64,000 nt of DNA from Gammaproteobacteria bacterium (GCA_018262975.1 JADFDG010000002.1:29523-93522); one strand, 5' to 3'; positions 26,550 through 36,625 are shown, counted from the stretch's first letter. Notes: generated by a model from the sequence alone, not told the origin. A program made the numbers and translations.

Positions 26550-27515
26550 ATGCCCATCGACCTCTCCGACACGCTCGTCATCGGCATCTCCGCCACCGCG
26601 TTGTTCGACCTGCGCGAGGCGCATGCCTTCTACGAGGCTCGCCTGGCGGAAAGCCCCGCGACCGCGGTGGCGGACTACCGTGACTGGATGCGTGCCCGCG
26701 AAACCCGCGAACTCGCCGACGGCACCGGCATGCCGCTGGTGCGCGCCCTGCTGGCGCTCAACCGCTTCGGGTTGGCGGATGCAGCACCGCTGGTGGAGGT
26801 GGTGGTCATGTCACGCAACAGCGCGGAAACCGGCGTGCAGGTATTCAACAACATCCGGCGCCTCGGTCTGCCGGTGTCACGCCACGCGTTCACCGGCGGC
26901 GCGTCGGTGGTTCCGTATCTCGAAGCCTTTGACGTCGACCTGTTCCTCACCACCAGCGCCGAGGATGCGCAGCGAGTGATCGACGAAGGCCGCTGCGCCG
27001 TGGCGGTGCTGCGCGCGCCGCCCGCCGAGTCACCGGCGCCACCGGACGACCAGGTGCGCATCGCCTTCGACGGCGATGCCGTGCTGTTCGATGACAGCAG
27101 CGAACTGGTCTACAAGACCCGCGGACTCGACGCGTTCCACCGCCACGAAAACGACAAGCGCGACGAGCCGCTGCCCGAAGGGCCGTACGCCGTACTGCTG
27201 CACAAGCTCGCCCGCCTGCAGGAACGCCTGGCGGCGCAGCAGCCGGCCGGCCACGCGTCGCCGGTGCGCATCGCCATCGTCACCGCGCGCAGCGCACCTG
27301 CCGAGTTGCGGGTGATCAACACGCTGCGCCACTGGGGTGTGGAAGTCGATGAGGTGTTCTTCCTCGGCGGCGTTGCGAAGGATCGCGTGCTGAAGGCGCT
27401 GCGCCCGCACATCTTCTTCGACGACCAGGACGTGCACCTCGACGCTGCGGCCGGCGTGGTGTCGGCCGGCAAAGTGCCGTGGCGCAGCGACTCCCGCCTA
27501 AGACAAAAGGACTAG
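26550..27515 (+). CDS. 5'-nucleotidase (cytosolic cN-I-like family)
   Basis: HAD-like nucleotidase, 321 residues, predicted to hydrolyse nucleoside 5'-monophosphates. Family marks are SATALFDLREAHAFYE, ADGTGMPLVRALLALN, VVVMSRNSAETGVQVFNNI and the acidic pair in IAFDGDAVLFDD. No signal peptide, so cytoplasmic. It begins 15 bases after the CHAT gene, so it is probably the third gene of that operon, although a functional tie is not obvious. Confidence 0.88.
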   Translation: MPIDLSDTLVIGISATALFDLREAHAFYEARLAESPATAVADYRDWMRARETRELADGTGMPLVRALLALNRFGLADAAPLVEVVVMSRNSAETGVQVFNNIRRLGLPVSRHAFTGGASVVPYLEAFDVDLFLTTSAEDAQRVIDEGRCAVAVLRAPPAESPAPPDDQVRIAFDGDAVLFDDSSELVYKTRGLDAFHRHENDKRDEPLPEGPYAVLLHKLARLQERLAAQQPAGHASPVRIAIVTARSAPAELRVINTLRHWGVEVDEVFFLGGVAKDRVLKALRPHIFFDDQDVHLDAAAGVVSAGKVPWRSDSRLRQKD

Positions 27516-27643
27516 GGCCGACAGCAACACCACTTGCGCGGGATGTGACGCAGGCCACGCCATCCTGCCCGGCGCATTGCCTAACATCCCCTCGCGCGGT
27601 TCCCTGAGCCGCCGCTTGCATCCGCTCGTCGCCAGGAGGGCTT

Positions 27644-28060
27644 ATGAGCAACGGATTGCTCGACGAGCAGGACATCACCGTCTTCCGGCTCGCCAACGCC
27701 CTGCGCGAACAGGGTCTCAACGCGCTGCCCGGCGACAACGGCACCCTGCTGCTGCGTGACGGCAACGGGCTGGATTTCCAGCTCGGCGTCGACCGCGACC
27801 GCCGCATCATCACCCTGCGTACCTGGTTCGGTTTCCGCCGCGACTGCCCGCGACTGGCGCAACTGGAACTGGTCAACCTCCTGAATGCCCGCATGGTCAT
27901 GGCGCGCTGGTATGCCACCGACGCCGGGCTGTGCTGCGACTACCAGATGCCGTTTGCCGGCGGCGTGCCGGCGCGCCAGCTGGCGGTGGCGGCGCTCCTT
28001 TACATGCGCGTGGTGCCGGCCGGCCTGCTGCAGTACGACACCGCCAACCTCGTCATCTGA
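27644..28060 (+). CDS. YbjN-like (type III chaperone fold) protein
   Basis: Cytoplasmic protein of 138 residues with AGGAGG six bases before the ATG. Its alternating pattern (LANALREQGLNALPG, DFQLGVDRDRRIITLRTWF, LVNLLNARMVMARWY, LCCDYQMPFAGGVP) is that of the YbjN / secretion-chaperone-like fold. No catalytic residues are expected. A 128-base spacer separates it from the nucleotidase, so it may have its own promoter. Family assignment by pattern, moderate. Confidence 0.6.
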   Translation: MSNGLLDEQDITVFRLANALREQGLNALPGDNGTLLLRDGNGLDFQLGVDRDRRIITLRTWFGFRRDCPRLAQLELVNLLNARMVMARWYATDAGLCCDYQMPFAGGVPARQLAVAALLYMRVVPAGLLQYDTANLVI

Positions 28061-28069
28061 CCTCCTCCT

Positions 28070-28136
28070 GTAGAGAGGGGGCCATGCCCCCGAGCTCTTG
28101 CTCTCCAGCCTGTCGGGGGCATGGCCCCCTCTCTAC
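28070..28136. repeat. Paired GTAG REP element
   Basis: GTAGAGAGGGGGCCATGCCC... and ...GGGCATGGCCCCCTCTCTAC in inverted orientation, 9 bases after the YbjN-like stop. It is the last REP element seen reading rightwards; none is found in the remaining 36 kb. Confidence 0.85.
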
Positions 28137-28223
28137 AAGGTGCTGCGCGGGTGGAGCATGTTCGTCTCCATGAACACACCTGCCTGCATCACCGCCATCC
28201 CGCCCCGGCCCTGAACCGCAAAA

Positions 28224-28241
28224 ACCACCTATACTAGTGGT
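28224..28241. promoter_or_regulatory. Palindrome over a possible -10 box of the exporter operon
   Basis: ACCAC-CTATACTA-GTGGT: 5-base arms enclosing TATACT (28230-28235), 32 bases before the HlyD-family start codon. The placement suits a repressor operator covering the -10. A good -35 is not evident. Confidence 0.4.
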
Positions 28242-28272
28242 ATCGCCGCGATGTCCCGGCCGAGGAATCTCC

Positions 28273-29349
28273 ATGCAAATGACGAGCAAGCGCAGCTGGT
28301 GGATCGGCGCGGTCGCCACACTGCTGCTGGTTGGCGTAGCCGTACTCTCCTGGCAACGCCAGGACCAGAATGCCTGGGATGCCGGGCTGGTCAGTGGCAA
28401 CGGCCGCATCGAGGCCGTGGAGATCGACGTGGCGGCGAAGTCGCCGGGACGACTCACCGAAATCCTGGTCAAGGAAGGCGAGTTCGTCACCGCCGGACAG
28501 GTGCTGGCACGGATCGAAACCCGGACCCTCGATGCACAGCGGCAGCAGGCCGAGGCGCAACAGCAGCAAGGCGTGAACGCCGTCGCCACCGCGCGCAGCC
28601 AGCTGGCGCAACGTGAAAGCGAGCGCGCCGCCGCGCAGGCCATGGTCACCCAGCGCCAGACCGAACTCGAGGCCATTCGCAAGCGCGCGCAGCGCGTGAC
28701 GGACCTGGCCTCGCGCGGCCTCACCTCCGAGCAGGACGCCGACGATGCCCGCGCCGCGGTGGACAGCGCCGCTGCGGCACTCAGCGCCGCACGCGCCCAG
28801 GTGGCGGCCACCGAGGCAGCCATCGCCACCGCCCGCTCGCAGATCAGCGGCGCCGAAGCGGCCGTCGAAGCGGTACGCGCGTCGGTAGCCCGCATCCAGG
28901 CGGAGATCGACGACGCCACCCTCAAGGCACCGCGCGACGGTCGCGTGCAATTCATCGTCGCCCGGCCCGGCGAAGTGATCGGCGCAGGCGGCCGCGTGCT
29001 GAACCTGGTGGATCTCGGCGACGTCTACATGACCTTCTTCCTGCCGACCGAGGCCGTGGGTCAACTGGCCATCGGCACCGACGTGCGCATCGTGCTCGAT
29101 GCCGCACCGGGCTACGTGATCCCGGCACAACTGTCCTATGTCGCCGACGTCGCGCAGTTCACGCCCAAGACCGTGGAAACCGAGAGCGAGCGGCAGAAGC
29201 TGGTGTTCCGGGTGCGCGCGAGCATTCCCCGCGCGCTGCTCGAACGGCACATCCAGCAGGTGAAGACCGGCCTGCCCGGCGTGGCTTACGTGCGCCGTGA
29301 TCCCGCCGCCGCCTGGCCTGCGCAACTGCAGCAAAACCTGGTGCAATGA
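28273..29349 (+). CDS. HlyD-family periplasmic adaptor (YhiI-like)
   Basis: Membrane-fusion protein of 358 residues. It has an N-terminal membrane anchor ([19 protein letters not shown]), a biotinyl-lipoyl half ([18 protein letters not shown]) and a long Ala/Gln-rich coiled-coil hairpin (about 85-215). The second lipoyl half ([20 protein letters not shown]) and a beta-barrel domain follow. ATG 28273 has GAGGA upstream. Its stop overlaps the ABC gene start by 4 bases. The three-gene layout adaptor / RbbA-like / YhhJ-like matches the enterobacterial yhiI-rbbA-yhhJ locus. The exported substrate is unknown. Confidence 0.9.
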   Translation: MQMTSKRSWWIGAVATLLLVGVAVLSWQRQDQNAWDAGLVSGNGRIEAVEIDVAAKSPGRLTEILVKEGEFVTAGQVLARIETRTLDAQRQQAEAQQQQGVNAVATARSQLAQRESERAAAQAMVTQRQTELEAIRKRAQRVTDLASRGLTSEQDADDARAAVDSAAAALSAARAQVAATEAAIATARSQISGAEAAVEAVRASVARIQAEIDDATLKAPRDGRVQFIVARPGEVIGAGGRVLNLVDLGDVYMTFFLPTEAVGQLAIGTDVRIVLDAAPGYVIPAQLSYVADVAQFTPKTVETESERQKLVFRVRASIPRALLERHIQQVKTGLPGVAYVRRDPAAAWPAQLQQNLVQ

Positions 29350-32126
29350 GCGGCGACGTCCGGGAGGACTGCGCCACCGGACCGGCGGTGGTCGCCTGCC
29401 TGCGCGACGTCACGCTGGAGTACGGCGACACCCGCGCGCTCAACGGCATCACGCTGGCGATTCCCGCCGGACAGATCGTCGGGGTGATCGGCCCGGACGG
29501 GGTCGGCAAATCCAGCCTGTTCGCGCTGATCGCCGGCGCGCGCGCCATCCAGGGCGGCAGCGTCGAGGTGCTCGGCGGCGACATGGCCAACGCGCGACAC
29601 CGGAATGCCATCTGCCCGCGCATCGCCTACATGCCACAAGGCCTGGGCAGGAATCTCTATCCGACGCTGTCGGTGTACGAGAACCTGGATTTCTTCGCGC
29701 GGCTGTTCGGCCACGGCCGCGACGAACGCGAGCGCCGCATGGAGCAGTTGCTGAGCGCCACCGGGATGGCGGCGTTTCGCGACCGGCCGGTGGGCAAACT
29801 TTCCGGCGGCATGAAGCAGAAGCTCGGCCTCTGCTGCGCACTGATCCATGACCCGGACCTGCTCATCCTCGACGAACCCACCACCGGCGTCGACCCGCTG
29901 TCGCGCCGCCAGTTCTGGCGGCTGATCGCGCGCATCCGCGCCGGGCGGCCCGGCATGAGCGTGCTGGTGGCCACTGCCTACATGGATGAAGCGGCCGGCT
30001 TCGACCACCTGGTGGCGATGCACGACGGGCAGGTGCTGCAAAGCGGGACGCCGCGCGCCCTGCTGGAACAGACACAGGCTCGCTCGCTGGAGCAGGCGTT
30101 CATCCGCTTGCTGCCCGGCAACAACGAGGCTGCCGGCACGCCGGCGGACATCACCCCGCGCGCAGCCACGGACGATGCACCGGTGGCCATCGAAGCGCGC
30201 GGGCTGACGCGGCGGTTCGGCGATTTCACCGCGGTGGACAACGTCAGCTTCCGCATCCGCCGCGGCGAGATCTTCGGCTTCATCGGCTCCAACGGCTGTG
30301 GCAAGACCACGACCATGAAGATCCTCACCGGCCTGTTGCCGGCCAGTGACGGCGAGGCCTGGCTGTTCGGGCACCCGGTGGATCCGCACGACATCGCCAC
30401 CCGGCGCCGGGTCGGCTACATGACGCAATCCTTCTCGCTGTACAGCGAGCTGACGGTGCGACAGAACCTCGCGCTGCACGCGCGCCTGTTCGGCCTGCCC
30501 GCCGACGGCATTCCCGCACGCGTGCAGGCCATGGCCGGACGCTTCGGACTGGAAGCCATCATGGATGCGCTGCCTGACGCGTTGCCGCTGGGTGAGCGGC
30601 AACGCCTGTCGCTGGCGGTGGCGATGATCCACGGCCCCGAGATCCTCATCCTCGACGAACCGACGTCCGGCGTCGACCCGGTCGCGCGCGAGAACTTCTG
30701 GCGCATCATGATCGATCTCGCGCGCCGGGATAACGTCACCATTTTCATTTCGACCCACTTCATGAACGAGGCGGAGCGCTGCGATCGCGTTTCGCTGATG
30801 CATGCCGGCAAGGTGCTGGCCACCGACACGCCGGCGGCGATCGCGCAGGCACGCGGCGCGGAAAGTCTCGAGGAAGCGTTCATCGGCTACCTGGAGGCGG
30901 AGGCCGGTACGCAGGCCGAGCCGGACGAGGCTGGCGCCGCGACCACGCCGACGCCGAAACCCGGGGCGCAAGACGAGGCCCCGCAGGTCAATCGCAGTGC
31001 CTTCAGCCTGCGCCGCCTGTTCAGCTACACCCGACGCGAGGCGCTGGAACTGCTGCGTGATCCGATACGACTGACCATGGCTGCGCTGGGCAGCGGCCTG
31101 CTGATGATCGTGCTCGGCTACGGCATCAGCATGGACGTGGAAGACCTGACCTTCGCAGTCCTCGACCTCGACCAGACCACGGCCAGCCGCGATTACACCC
31201 TCAACCTGTCCGGCTCACGCTATTTCCTCGAGCAACCACCGATCGAAAGCCATGAAGACATGGACCGGCGCCTGCGCGCCGGCGAAATCGGCCTGGCCAT
31301 CGAGATCCCCGGTGGTTTTGCCCGCGACCTCGCGCGCGGCGACGGCGCACAGATCAGTGCCTGGATCGACGGTTCCATGCCGTCCCGCGCCGAGACGGTG
31401 CGCGGCTACGTGCAGGGCATGCACCAGCACTGGCTCGCCGGCAAGGCCCGGGAAGCGTACGGCGATGCCGTCGGCAGCGGACTGGTCAGCGTCGAGACGC
31501 GCTTCCGCTACAACCCGGAAGTGAGCAGCCTGCCGGCCATGGTGCCCGCGGTCATTCCGTTGCTGCTGATCCTCATCCCGGCCATTCTCGCCGCGCTGGC
31601 CGTGGTGCGCGAAAAGGAACTGGGCTCCATCGTGAACCTCTACGTCACCCCGGTCACCCGGCTGGAATTCCTGCTCGGCAAGCAGATCCCGTACCTCGTG
31701 CTGGGCATGCTCAGTTATGCACTGCTGACCGTGCTGGCCATATACGGCTTCGGCGTCCCGGTGAGCGGCAGCCTGGCCACGCTGACCGCGGCAGCATTCA
31801 TCTATGTCATGGCCGCTACCGCCTTTGGCCTGCTGGTGTCCACCTTCGTGCGCAGCCAGATCGCCGCTCTGTTCGGCACTGCACTGCTGACCATGTTGCC
31901 GGCGGTGACTTTCTCCGGGCTGCTCAACCCGGTCACCTCCATGGAAGGCAGCGCACGGTTCATCGGCGACATCTTCCCCACCACCCATTTCATCACCATC
32001 GCGCGCGGCACTTTCTCCAAGGCCCTGGGCTTCCACGACCTGCAGGACGCCTTCCTGCCCCTGCTGATCGCCGTGCCGGTGCTCATCGGGCTGGCCGCCG
32101 CGCTGCTGCGCAAACAGGAGCGCTAG
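29346..32126 (+). CDS. rbbA: RbbA-like ABC transporter: two ATPase domains fused to a permease
   Basis: Protein of 926 residues. First nucleotide-binding domain: Walker A GPDGVGKS (49-56), signature [11 protein letters not shown], Walker [12 protein letters not shown]. Second: Walker A GSNGCGKT (about 314-321), [11 protein letters not shown], with a degenerate signature [11 protein letters not shown]. The C-terminal 370 residues form an ABC-2-type permease with one membrane helix near 575 and five near the end. Its E. coli namesake was reported as a ribosome-associated ATPase, but the fused permease and the adaptor/permease neighbours point to export. Coupled to both neighbours. Confidence 0.9.
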   Translation: MSGDVREDCATGPAVVACLRDVTLEYGDTRALNGITLAIPAGQIVGVIGPDGVGKSSLFALIAGARAIQGGSVEVLGGDMANARHRNAICPRIAYMPQGLGRNLYPTLSVYENLDFFARLFGHGRDERERRMEQLLSATGMAAFRDRPVGKLSGGMKQKLGLCCALIHDPDLLILDEPTTGVDPLSRRQFWRLIARIRAGRPGMSVLVATAYMDEAAGFDHLVAMHDGQVLQSGTPRALLEQTQARSLEQAFIRLLPGNNEAAGTPADITPRAATDDAPVAIEARGLTRRFGDFTAVDNVSFRIRRGEIFGFIGSNGCGKTTTMKILTGLLPASDGEAWLFGHPVDPHDIATRRRVGYMTQSFSLYSELTVRQNLALHARLFGLPADGIPARVQAMAGRFGLEAIMDALPDALPLGERQRLSLAVAMIHGPEILILDEPTSGVDPVARENFWRIMIDLARRDNVTIFISTHFMNEAERCDRVSLMHAGKVLATDTPAAIAQARGAESLEEAFIGYLEAEAGTQAEPDEAGAATTPTPKPGAQDEAPQVNRSAFSLRRLFSYTRREALELLRDPIRLTMAALGSGLLMIVLGYGISMDVEDLTFAVLDLDQTTASRDYTLNLSGSRYFLEQPPIESHEDMDRRLRAGEIGLAIEIPGGFARDLARGDGAQISAWIDGSMPSRAETVRGYVQGMHQHWLAGKAREAYGDAVGSGLVSVETRFRYNPEVSSLPAMVPAVIPLLLILIPAILAALAVVREKELGSIVNLYVTPVTRLEFLLGKQIPYLVLGMLSYALLTVLAIYGFGVPVSGSLATLTAAAFIYVMAATAFGLLVSTFVRSQIAALFGTALLTMLPAVTFSGLLNPVTSMEGSARFIGDIFPTTHFITIARGTFSKALGFHDLQDAFLPLLIAVPVLIGLAAALLRKQER

Positions 32127-32127
32127 C

Positions 32128-33252
32128 ATGCGGGTGCTGCGCAACACCTTCCAGCTCGGCGTCAAGGAACTGCGCAGCCTGCTGCGCGATCCGATCATGC
32201 TGGTGCTGATCATCTGGGCCTTCACCCTGTCGATCTACACCGCCGCCACCGCCATGCCGGAAACGTTGTACAAGGCGCCCATCGCCATCATCGACGACGA
32301 CCGCTCCGCGCTGTCCCTGCGCATCATCGATGCCTTCTATCCGCCCTACTTCATGCCGCCGTTGCTGATCAGCGCCGAGCAGATGGACGCGCGGATGGAT
32401 GCCGGACTGGACACCTTCGGCCTCTATATCCCCGCGGGATTCGAGCGCGACGTGCTGGCCGGCAACAGCCCCGCCCTCCAGCTCAATGTCGATGCCACCC
32501 GCATGGCGCAGGCCTTTACCGGCAGCAGCTACATCAATGCCATCGTCAACGGCGTGAGCAACGAGTTCGTGCAGCGCAACCGGGAGCAGGCCAGCCAGCC
32601 TGTCGAACTGGAGCTGCGCGCGCGCTTCAACCCGGAACTCAACCAGACCTGGTTCGGCGCAGTGATGGAACTGGTCAACCGCATCACCATGCTGTCCATC
32701 ATCCTGTCCGGCGCGGCCCTGATCCGCGAGCGCGAGCACGGCACGCTGGAGCACCTGCTGGTCATGCCGGTCACGCCGCTGGAAATCATGGGTGCCAAGG
32801 TCTGGGCCATGGCGGTGGTGGTGCTCGGCTCGTCGGCGTTCGCACTTGCGGTGGTGATCCGCGGATTCCTCGAAGTGCCACTGCAGGGATCCGCGTGGCT
32901 GTTCCTCGGCGGCGCCACGCTGCACATCTTCGCCTGCACCTCGATGGGCATTTTCCTGGGCATCGTCGCCCGCACCATGCCGCAGTTCGGCTTGCTGATG
33001 ATGATGACCCTGCTGCCGCTGCAGATCCTGTCCGGCGGCATGACGCCGCGCGAGAGCATGCCCGATATCGTGCAGACGCTCATGCTGGCAGCACCGACCA
33101 CGCATTTCGTGGCGCTGTCCCAGGCCATTCTCTACCGTGGTGCCGGCTTCGACGTGGTGTGGCCGCAACTGGCGGCGCTGGCGGTCATCGGCACCGCGCT
33201 GTTCCTGTTCTCGCTGGCGCGCTTCCGGAAAACATTGCAGTCGATGGGCTGA
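32128..33252 (+). CDS. ABC-2 type permease (YhhJ-like)
   Basis: Inner-membrane permease of 374 residues with one N-terminal membrane helix (about 24-45), a large periplasmic domain and five C-terminal helices. It contains LIREREHGTLEHLLVMPVTPLEIM, split here as the cytoplasmic coupling segment, and IFLGIVARTMPQFGLLMMM. The gene begins one base after the RbbA-like stop codon. It pairs with the permease half of that protein to form the channel. Confidence 0.9.
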   Translation: MRVLRNTFQLGVKELRSLLRDPIMLVLIIWAFTLSIYTAATAMPETLYKAPIAIIDDDRSALSLRIIDAFYPPYFMPPLLISAEQMDARMDAGLDTFGLYIPAGFERDVLAGNSPALQLNVDATRMAQAFTGSSYINAIVNGVSNEFVQRNREQASQPVELELRARFNPELNQTWFGAVMELVNRITMLSIILSGAALIREREHGTLEHLLVMPVTPLEIMGAKVWAMAVVVLGSSAFALAVVIRGFLEVPLQGSAWLFLGGATLHIFACTSMGIFLGIVARTMPQFGLLMMMTLLPLQILSGGMTPRESMPDIVQTLMLAAPTTHFVALSQAILYRGAGFDVVWPQLAALAVIGTALFLFSLARFRKTLQSMG

Positions 33253-33387
33253 GCGCGAGAGCAACGCCTCCATCGTCGGGTCAGCCAGGCCGGGATCAGG
33301 ATCGCTGACGCTGCCCCATCGGTAGCGCCAGCGCAGGACCCGGGAGGCCCCTCGCCGTCAGGCAGCCGGTGCGGTATGGTTGTGGCC

Positions 33388-34524
33388 ATGAACACACCCG
33401 CCCGCATCACCGTCATCGGCGCCGGCTTCGGTGCCCTGTCCACCGTGCGCGAACTGCGTGCGCGTGACCGCACCGCGCAGATCACCGTCATTTCGCCGCG
33501 CGCCGAACTGCACTACCTGCCCGGCATCATCTGGATTCCGTCCGGCCTGCGCCGGCGCGAGGACCTGGTTATCCCGCTGGCGAATTTCTTCGCGCGCATG
33601 GACGTCACCCACGTGGCCGCCGACGTCACCGGATTGTCACCGGACGGCCGCACCGTGGAAACCACTGCCGGGCCCGTGGCCAACGACGCGCTGGTAATCG
33701 CCAGCGGCGGCCGCTTCCTCAAGAAGTTGCCCGGCATCGAACACGCCATCACGCCCTGCGAAGGCATCGCGGCGGCCGAACAGATCCGTGACCGCCTCAA
33801 GGCCATGGACGGCGGCACCATCGCCATCGGCTTCGGCGCCAACCCCAACGAACCGTCCGCGGTGCGCGGCGGGCCGATGTTCGAGTTCCTGTTCGGCATC
33901 GACGCGCAACTGCGCCGCGAAGGCCGGCGCGACCGGTTCGAACTGGTGTTCTTCAACCCGGCGAAAGAGCCTGGCAACCGTCTCGGTTCGAAAGCGGTTG
34001 CGCACCTGCTTGCCGAGATGAAGCGGCGCGGCATCCGTACACATCTGGGCTACAAGCCGGCACGCTTCGAAGCCGATCGCGTGGTGACCGAGGGCGGCGA
34101 GTTTCGCGCCGACCTCATCCTGTTCATGCCAGGCATGACCGGCAACGCGTGGTTCGACAACACCGCGTTGCCGCGCTCGCCAGGCGGCCTGCTGAAAGCA
34201 GACGCGCAGTGTCGTGTCGACGGCACGACCCGCGTGTACGTGGCCGGCGATTCCGGTAACTTCCCCGGCCCGGACTGGATGCCCAAGCAGGCACACATGG
34301 CCGACCTGCAGGCTGCGGCGGCCGCGCGCAACCTGCTCGACGAACTGGCCGGCCGCAAGGCCACGGCAACTTTCAGGATCGAGTTGATGTGCATCATCGA
34401 TGCACTGGAGAATGGCACCTTCGTGTGGCGCACGCCCTCGCTCAACGTGGTGCTGCCGCCGCTGCGGGTGATGCACTGGGCGAAGCGGTGGTTCGAGGGG
34501 TGGTATTTGCGGCGCTATCGCTGA
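33388..34524 (+). CDS. FAD-dependent oxidoreductase, sulfide:quinone oxidoreductase-like
   Basis: Pyridine-nucleotide-disulfide-type flavoprotein of about 378 residues. The dinucleotide motif ITVIGAGFGALSTVREL is at the N-terminus and a second cofactor motif VYVAGDSGNFPGPDWMPKQ near 285. Length and the HYLPGIIWIPSG stretch fit SQR-like proteins that feed electrons from sulfide or a similar donor to quinone. Cysteines near residues 125, 270 and 330 might form the redox pair, but the exact SQR set is not certain. ATG 33388 is preferred; ATG 33376 would add MVVA. Its 3' end abuts the convergent Hsp70 gene with no gap. Confidence 0.82.
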   Translation: MNTPARITVIGAGFGALSTVRELRARDRTAQITVISPRAELHYLPGIIWIPSGLRRREDLVIPLANFFARMDVTHVAADVTGLSPDGRTVETTAGPVANDALVIASGGRFLKKLPGIEHAITPCEGIAAAEQIRDRLKAMDGGTIAIGFGANPNEPSAVRGGPMFEFLFGIDAQLRREGRRDRFELVFFNPAKEPGNRLGSKAVAHLLAEMKRRGIRTHLGYKPARFEADRVVTEGGEFRADLILFMPGMTGNAWFDNTALPRSPGGLLKADAQCRVDGTTRVYVAGDSGNFPGPDWMPKQAHMADLQAAAAARNLLDELAGRKATATFRIELMCIIDALENGTFVWRTPSLNVVLPPLRVMHWAKRWFEGWYLRRYR

Positions 34525-36114
34525 TTACCGGCAAGCCAGACCCGCATAGCGCGCGAGCCCGTCAACCACGCCGAAGGACGCATCGCCTTGCACGATGCGC
34601 GCCGACGGGAACACTTCCCGCACCAGCGCATGCACGTAAGGTGCGCGCGACGTGCCGCCGGTGAGGAATACCAGCTCCGGTGTTTCGCCCGCACGCTCGC
34701 GCGAGTCCACCAGCAACTGGTGAAGACGATCCAGCCACAGTGGCGGCGTATCCAGCGCGTCCTCCAGGTGCCGGCGTCCGGCAACGATGCTCAGCCCGGG
34801 ATCAATGTCCGCGAGATCGGCCCGATAGTTGTCCTGCGTATTGAGCGCGATCTTCGCCAGTTCGACCTCCCGGTTGAGCAGCGTGGTACCGCCAAAGGTT
34901 TGCTGCAGTGCCACGAGTCGCGCGCGGTAAGGCTCGGCGAGCACGGGCAGGGAGGCCTTGAGGAAAGCGGCCTGATCAGGAAGATCCGATACGCGTGCCG
35001 CCTGTGAGTACAGGATCGCCGGCACACCGGGCTGGCCGCGCCCGAACACTGGCATGAACGCACCGAGGCTGAGCGTTACGTCGATGTCCGTGCCACCGAA
35101 TCCTTCGCCATGGGAACCAGCGATCAGCGGGGCCACCGCGTCGCCGCCGATGCTGCCCCAGGCGATGTCGGAAGTGCCGCCGCCGATATCGATGATCATC
35201 GCGCGTTGCGCTTCCGGCATCTCGCTGTGGAAGCGGAACGCGGCGGCACGGGGCTCTTCGAGAAAATCGACCGTATCGAATCCGGCCTTGGCGGCCGCTT
35301 CGGCAACGAGATTCTGCGCCTGCTCACCCCCGGCCTCGCCCATGCTGCTACGGAACTGCACCGGGCGACCAATGGTGGCGTGGCGAACCGGCATGCCCAG
35401 CTGGCGGGTGGCGGTGAGCCGGATGTGTTCAAGCGTGTGGCAAAGGATGGTGAACACCCTGGTGCGCACGTTGGCGTCCATGCGCTGGCCCAGCATGGAT
35501 TTCGGCGATTGCACGAGGTTGCCGCGGTGTTGCGACAGGTAGGCGTCGATGGCGGCTTCACCGAAGAGCGTGTCCTTCGGATCGGCCACCGTGCGTCGTG
35601 GACGTGCGATCTCCTGCTCCAGCCACAGGCGACGTACCAGGCGCCTGGCATCGAGACGCAAATCATCGTCGGAGCGCATGACCGTGTCGCCGACCATGGC
35701 CAGGTTCTCTTTCAGCGCGGCATCGATCTCCGCCGCGCGTACATCCAGGGTGCCATTGCGCTTCGCCTCGGCACGCGCCTCGGCTGCACGCTGCCGGTAT
35801 TCCGCCCGCCGCCGTTCCCGGGCCTGCGCATCCTCGCGTTGCCGCCGCTGCAACGCCGCGAGCTCGCGCTGGATCCAGGCCTCGGTCGCCGGCGTTTGCG
35901 GGAAATCCTCGGGATCAGGGATGCGGTCGGGGAAGAAGATGGCCGTGCGGAACTGCTTTTCGCCATCAAACAGGATCGGCACGACCTGTCCGTCCACGAA
36001 TGCAGCGGCGGCCGAGTAGCTGGTGCCGAAGTCGATACCGATTTTCAAGGGACGTCCGGATTGGGGGCCTGGGTGCCTTTCGACGCAGTCACACCCTGCT
36101 CCCGTTTTGCTCAC
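34525..36114 (-). CDS. Hsp70-family protein (YegD-like, no substrate-binding domain)
   Basis: Protein of 529 residues with an actin-like ATPase core. Phosphate 1 is IGIDFGTSYSAAA (about 25-37), phosphate 2 is IIDIGGGTSDIAW and the adenosine motif is LTGGTSRAPYV. A charged coiled-coil insert occupies about 83-125. It lacks the beta-sandwich substrate domain of DnaK, as in YegD. The GTG start at 36114 has an excellent ribosome site (GGAGG, 7-base spacing), so the extra 22 N-terminal residues before the core are probably real. Function of this branch is unknown. Confidence 0.87.
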   Translation of the reverse strand: MSKTGAGCDCVERHPGPQSGRPLKIGIDFGTSYSAAAAFVDGQVVPILFDGEKQFRTAIFFPDRIPDPEDFPQTPATEAWIQRELAALQRRQREDAQARERRRAEYRQRAAEARAEAKRNGTLDVRAAEIDAALKENLAMVGDTVMRSDDDLRLDARRLVRRLWLEQEIARPRRTVADPKDTLFGEAAIDAYLSQHRGNLVQSPKSMLGQRMDANVRTRVFTILCHTLEHIRLTATRQLGMPVRHATIGRPVQFRSSMGEAGGEQAQNLVAEAAAKAGFDTVDFLEEPRAAAFRFHSEMPEAQRAMIIDIGGGTSDIAWGSIGGDAVAPLIAGSHGEGFGGTDIDVTLSLGAFMPVFGRGQPGVPAILYSQAARVSDLPDQAAFLKASLPVLAEPYRARLVALQQTFGGTTLLNREVELAKIALNTQDNYRADLADIDPGLSIVAGRRHLEDALDTPPLWLDRLHQLLVDSRERAGETPELVFLTGGTSRAPYVHALVREVFPSARIVQGDASFGVVDGLARYAGLACR

Positions 36115-36182
36115 AGAGCCCCCTCCCGGAAGGATACCCCCCGGGGGAACCCGTGCTTAACGGGTTGAATTACAAGGGAAAT

Positions 36183-36259
36183 TGGTGCGCTCGGCGGGAT
36201 TCGAACCCACGACCACCGCCTTCGGAGGGCAGTACTCTATCCAACTGAGCTACGAGCGC
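36183..36259 (-). tRNA. tRNA-Arg(CCG)
   Basis: 77 bases including encoded CCA. The acceptor stem GCGCTCG/CGAGCGC is perfect, the anticodon stem CTGCC/GGCGG encloses CTCCGAA (anticodon CCG, codon CGG), and the T arm is GTGGG-TTCGAAT-CCCGC. It is the last core-type feature before the accessory half. Its 5' end, not its 3' end, faces that half, which is not the usual integrase arrangement. Confidence 0.94.
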
Positions 36260-36469
36260 ATGTGCGGAGCGGGGCGCAATTCTACACGATGTTCGCCCGC
36301 CGTCGGGAGGCAATTTTCAAGGCCTGTCGTGCCGGAAAATCCCTTTTCCTGCAATGGGTTACGCGACATGCCCGGTTCGCGTACCTGGCGCCAAAGGCTG
36401 ACTCTCGAGGCACCGCCGCAGCGTGAGAGCGCCGCGCTGCCGAGCCGGCTGGAACGGACAAATTCGGGT

Positions 36470-36510
36470 CTGTGCCCATTCTGTGCCCAAAATCGACCCC
36501 GTCTGTGCCC
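36470..36510 (+). repeat. Three CTGTGCCC direct repeats at helical spacing
   Basis: Copies start at 36470, 36481 and 36503, so they are 11 and 22 bases apart, one and two turns of the helix. The first two extend to CTGTGCCCA. Such phased short repeats are typical of integrase arm-type or other cooperative binding sites. The function is inferred. Confidence 0.55.
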
Positions 36511-36602
36511 GCGGCGCTTCTGGCCCCCTAGGTTGGTGAGTCCGATTTGAGTATCGCCCTTCGTGCCCGCAAATGCCGGTCGCGGGTGCACCAGTCATCG
36601 CG

Positions 36603-36625
36603 CGCACGACACACCTTGTCGTGCG
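36603..36625. promoter_or_regulatory. Inverted repeat upstream of the FtsZ-like cassette
   Basis: CGCACGACA-CACCT-TGTCGTGCG, perfect 9-base arms, 44 bases before the first ATG. Its core GACACACCTTGTC matches the WYL-gene operator core GACACAGGTTGTC (52364-52376) at 11 of 13 positions. It could be an operator or an RNA hairpin. Confidence 0.45.

Noticed and set aside
27316..27918. 200-residue minus-strand frame between the 5'-nucleotidase and YbjN-like genes
   Set aside because: Overlaps both genes antisense, with low-complexity Arg/Ser/Pro composition.
28234..29346. 370-residue minus-strand frame over the HlyD-family gene
   Set aside because: Mirror of the Ala/Gln-rich coiled coil; no ribosome site or motif.
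36183..36259. tRNA-Arg as the attachment site of the island
   Set aside because: The island lies on the 5' side of the tRNA, whereas tRNA-targeting integrases usually leave the element at the 3' side, and I see no repeated tRNA end in the window. The tRNA is kept as a boundary marker only.
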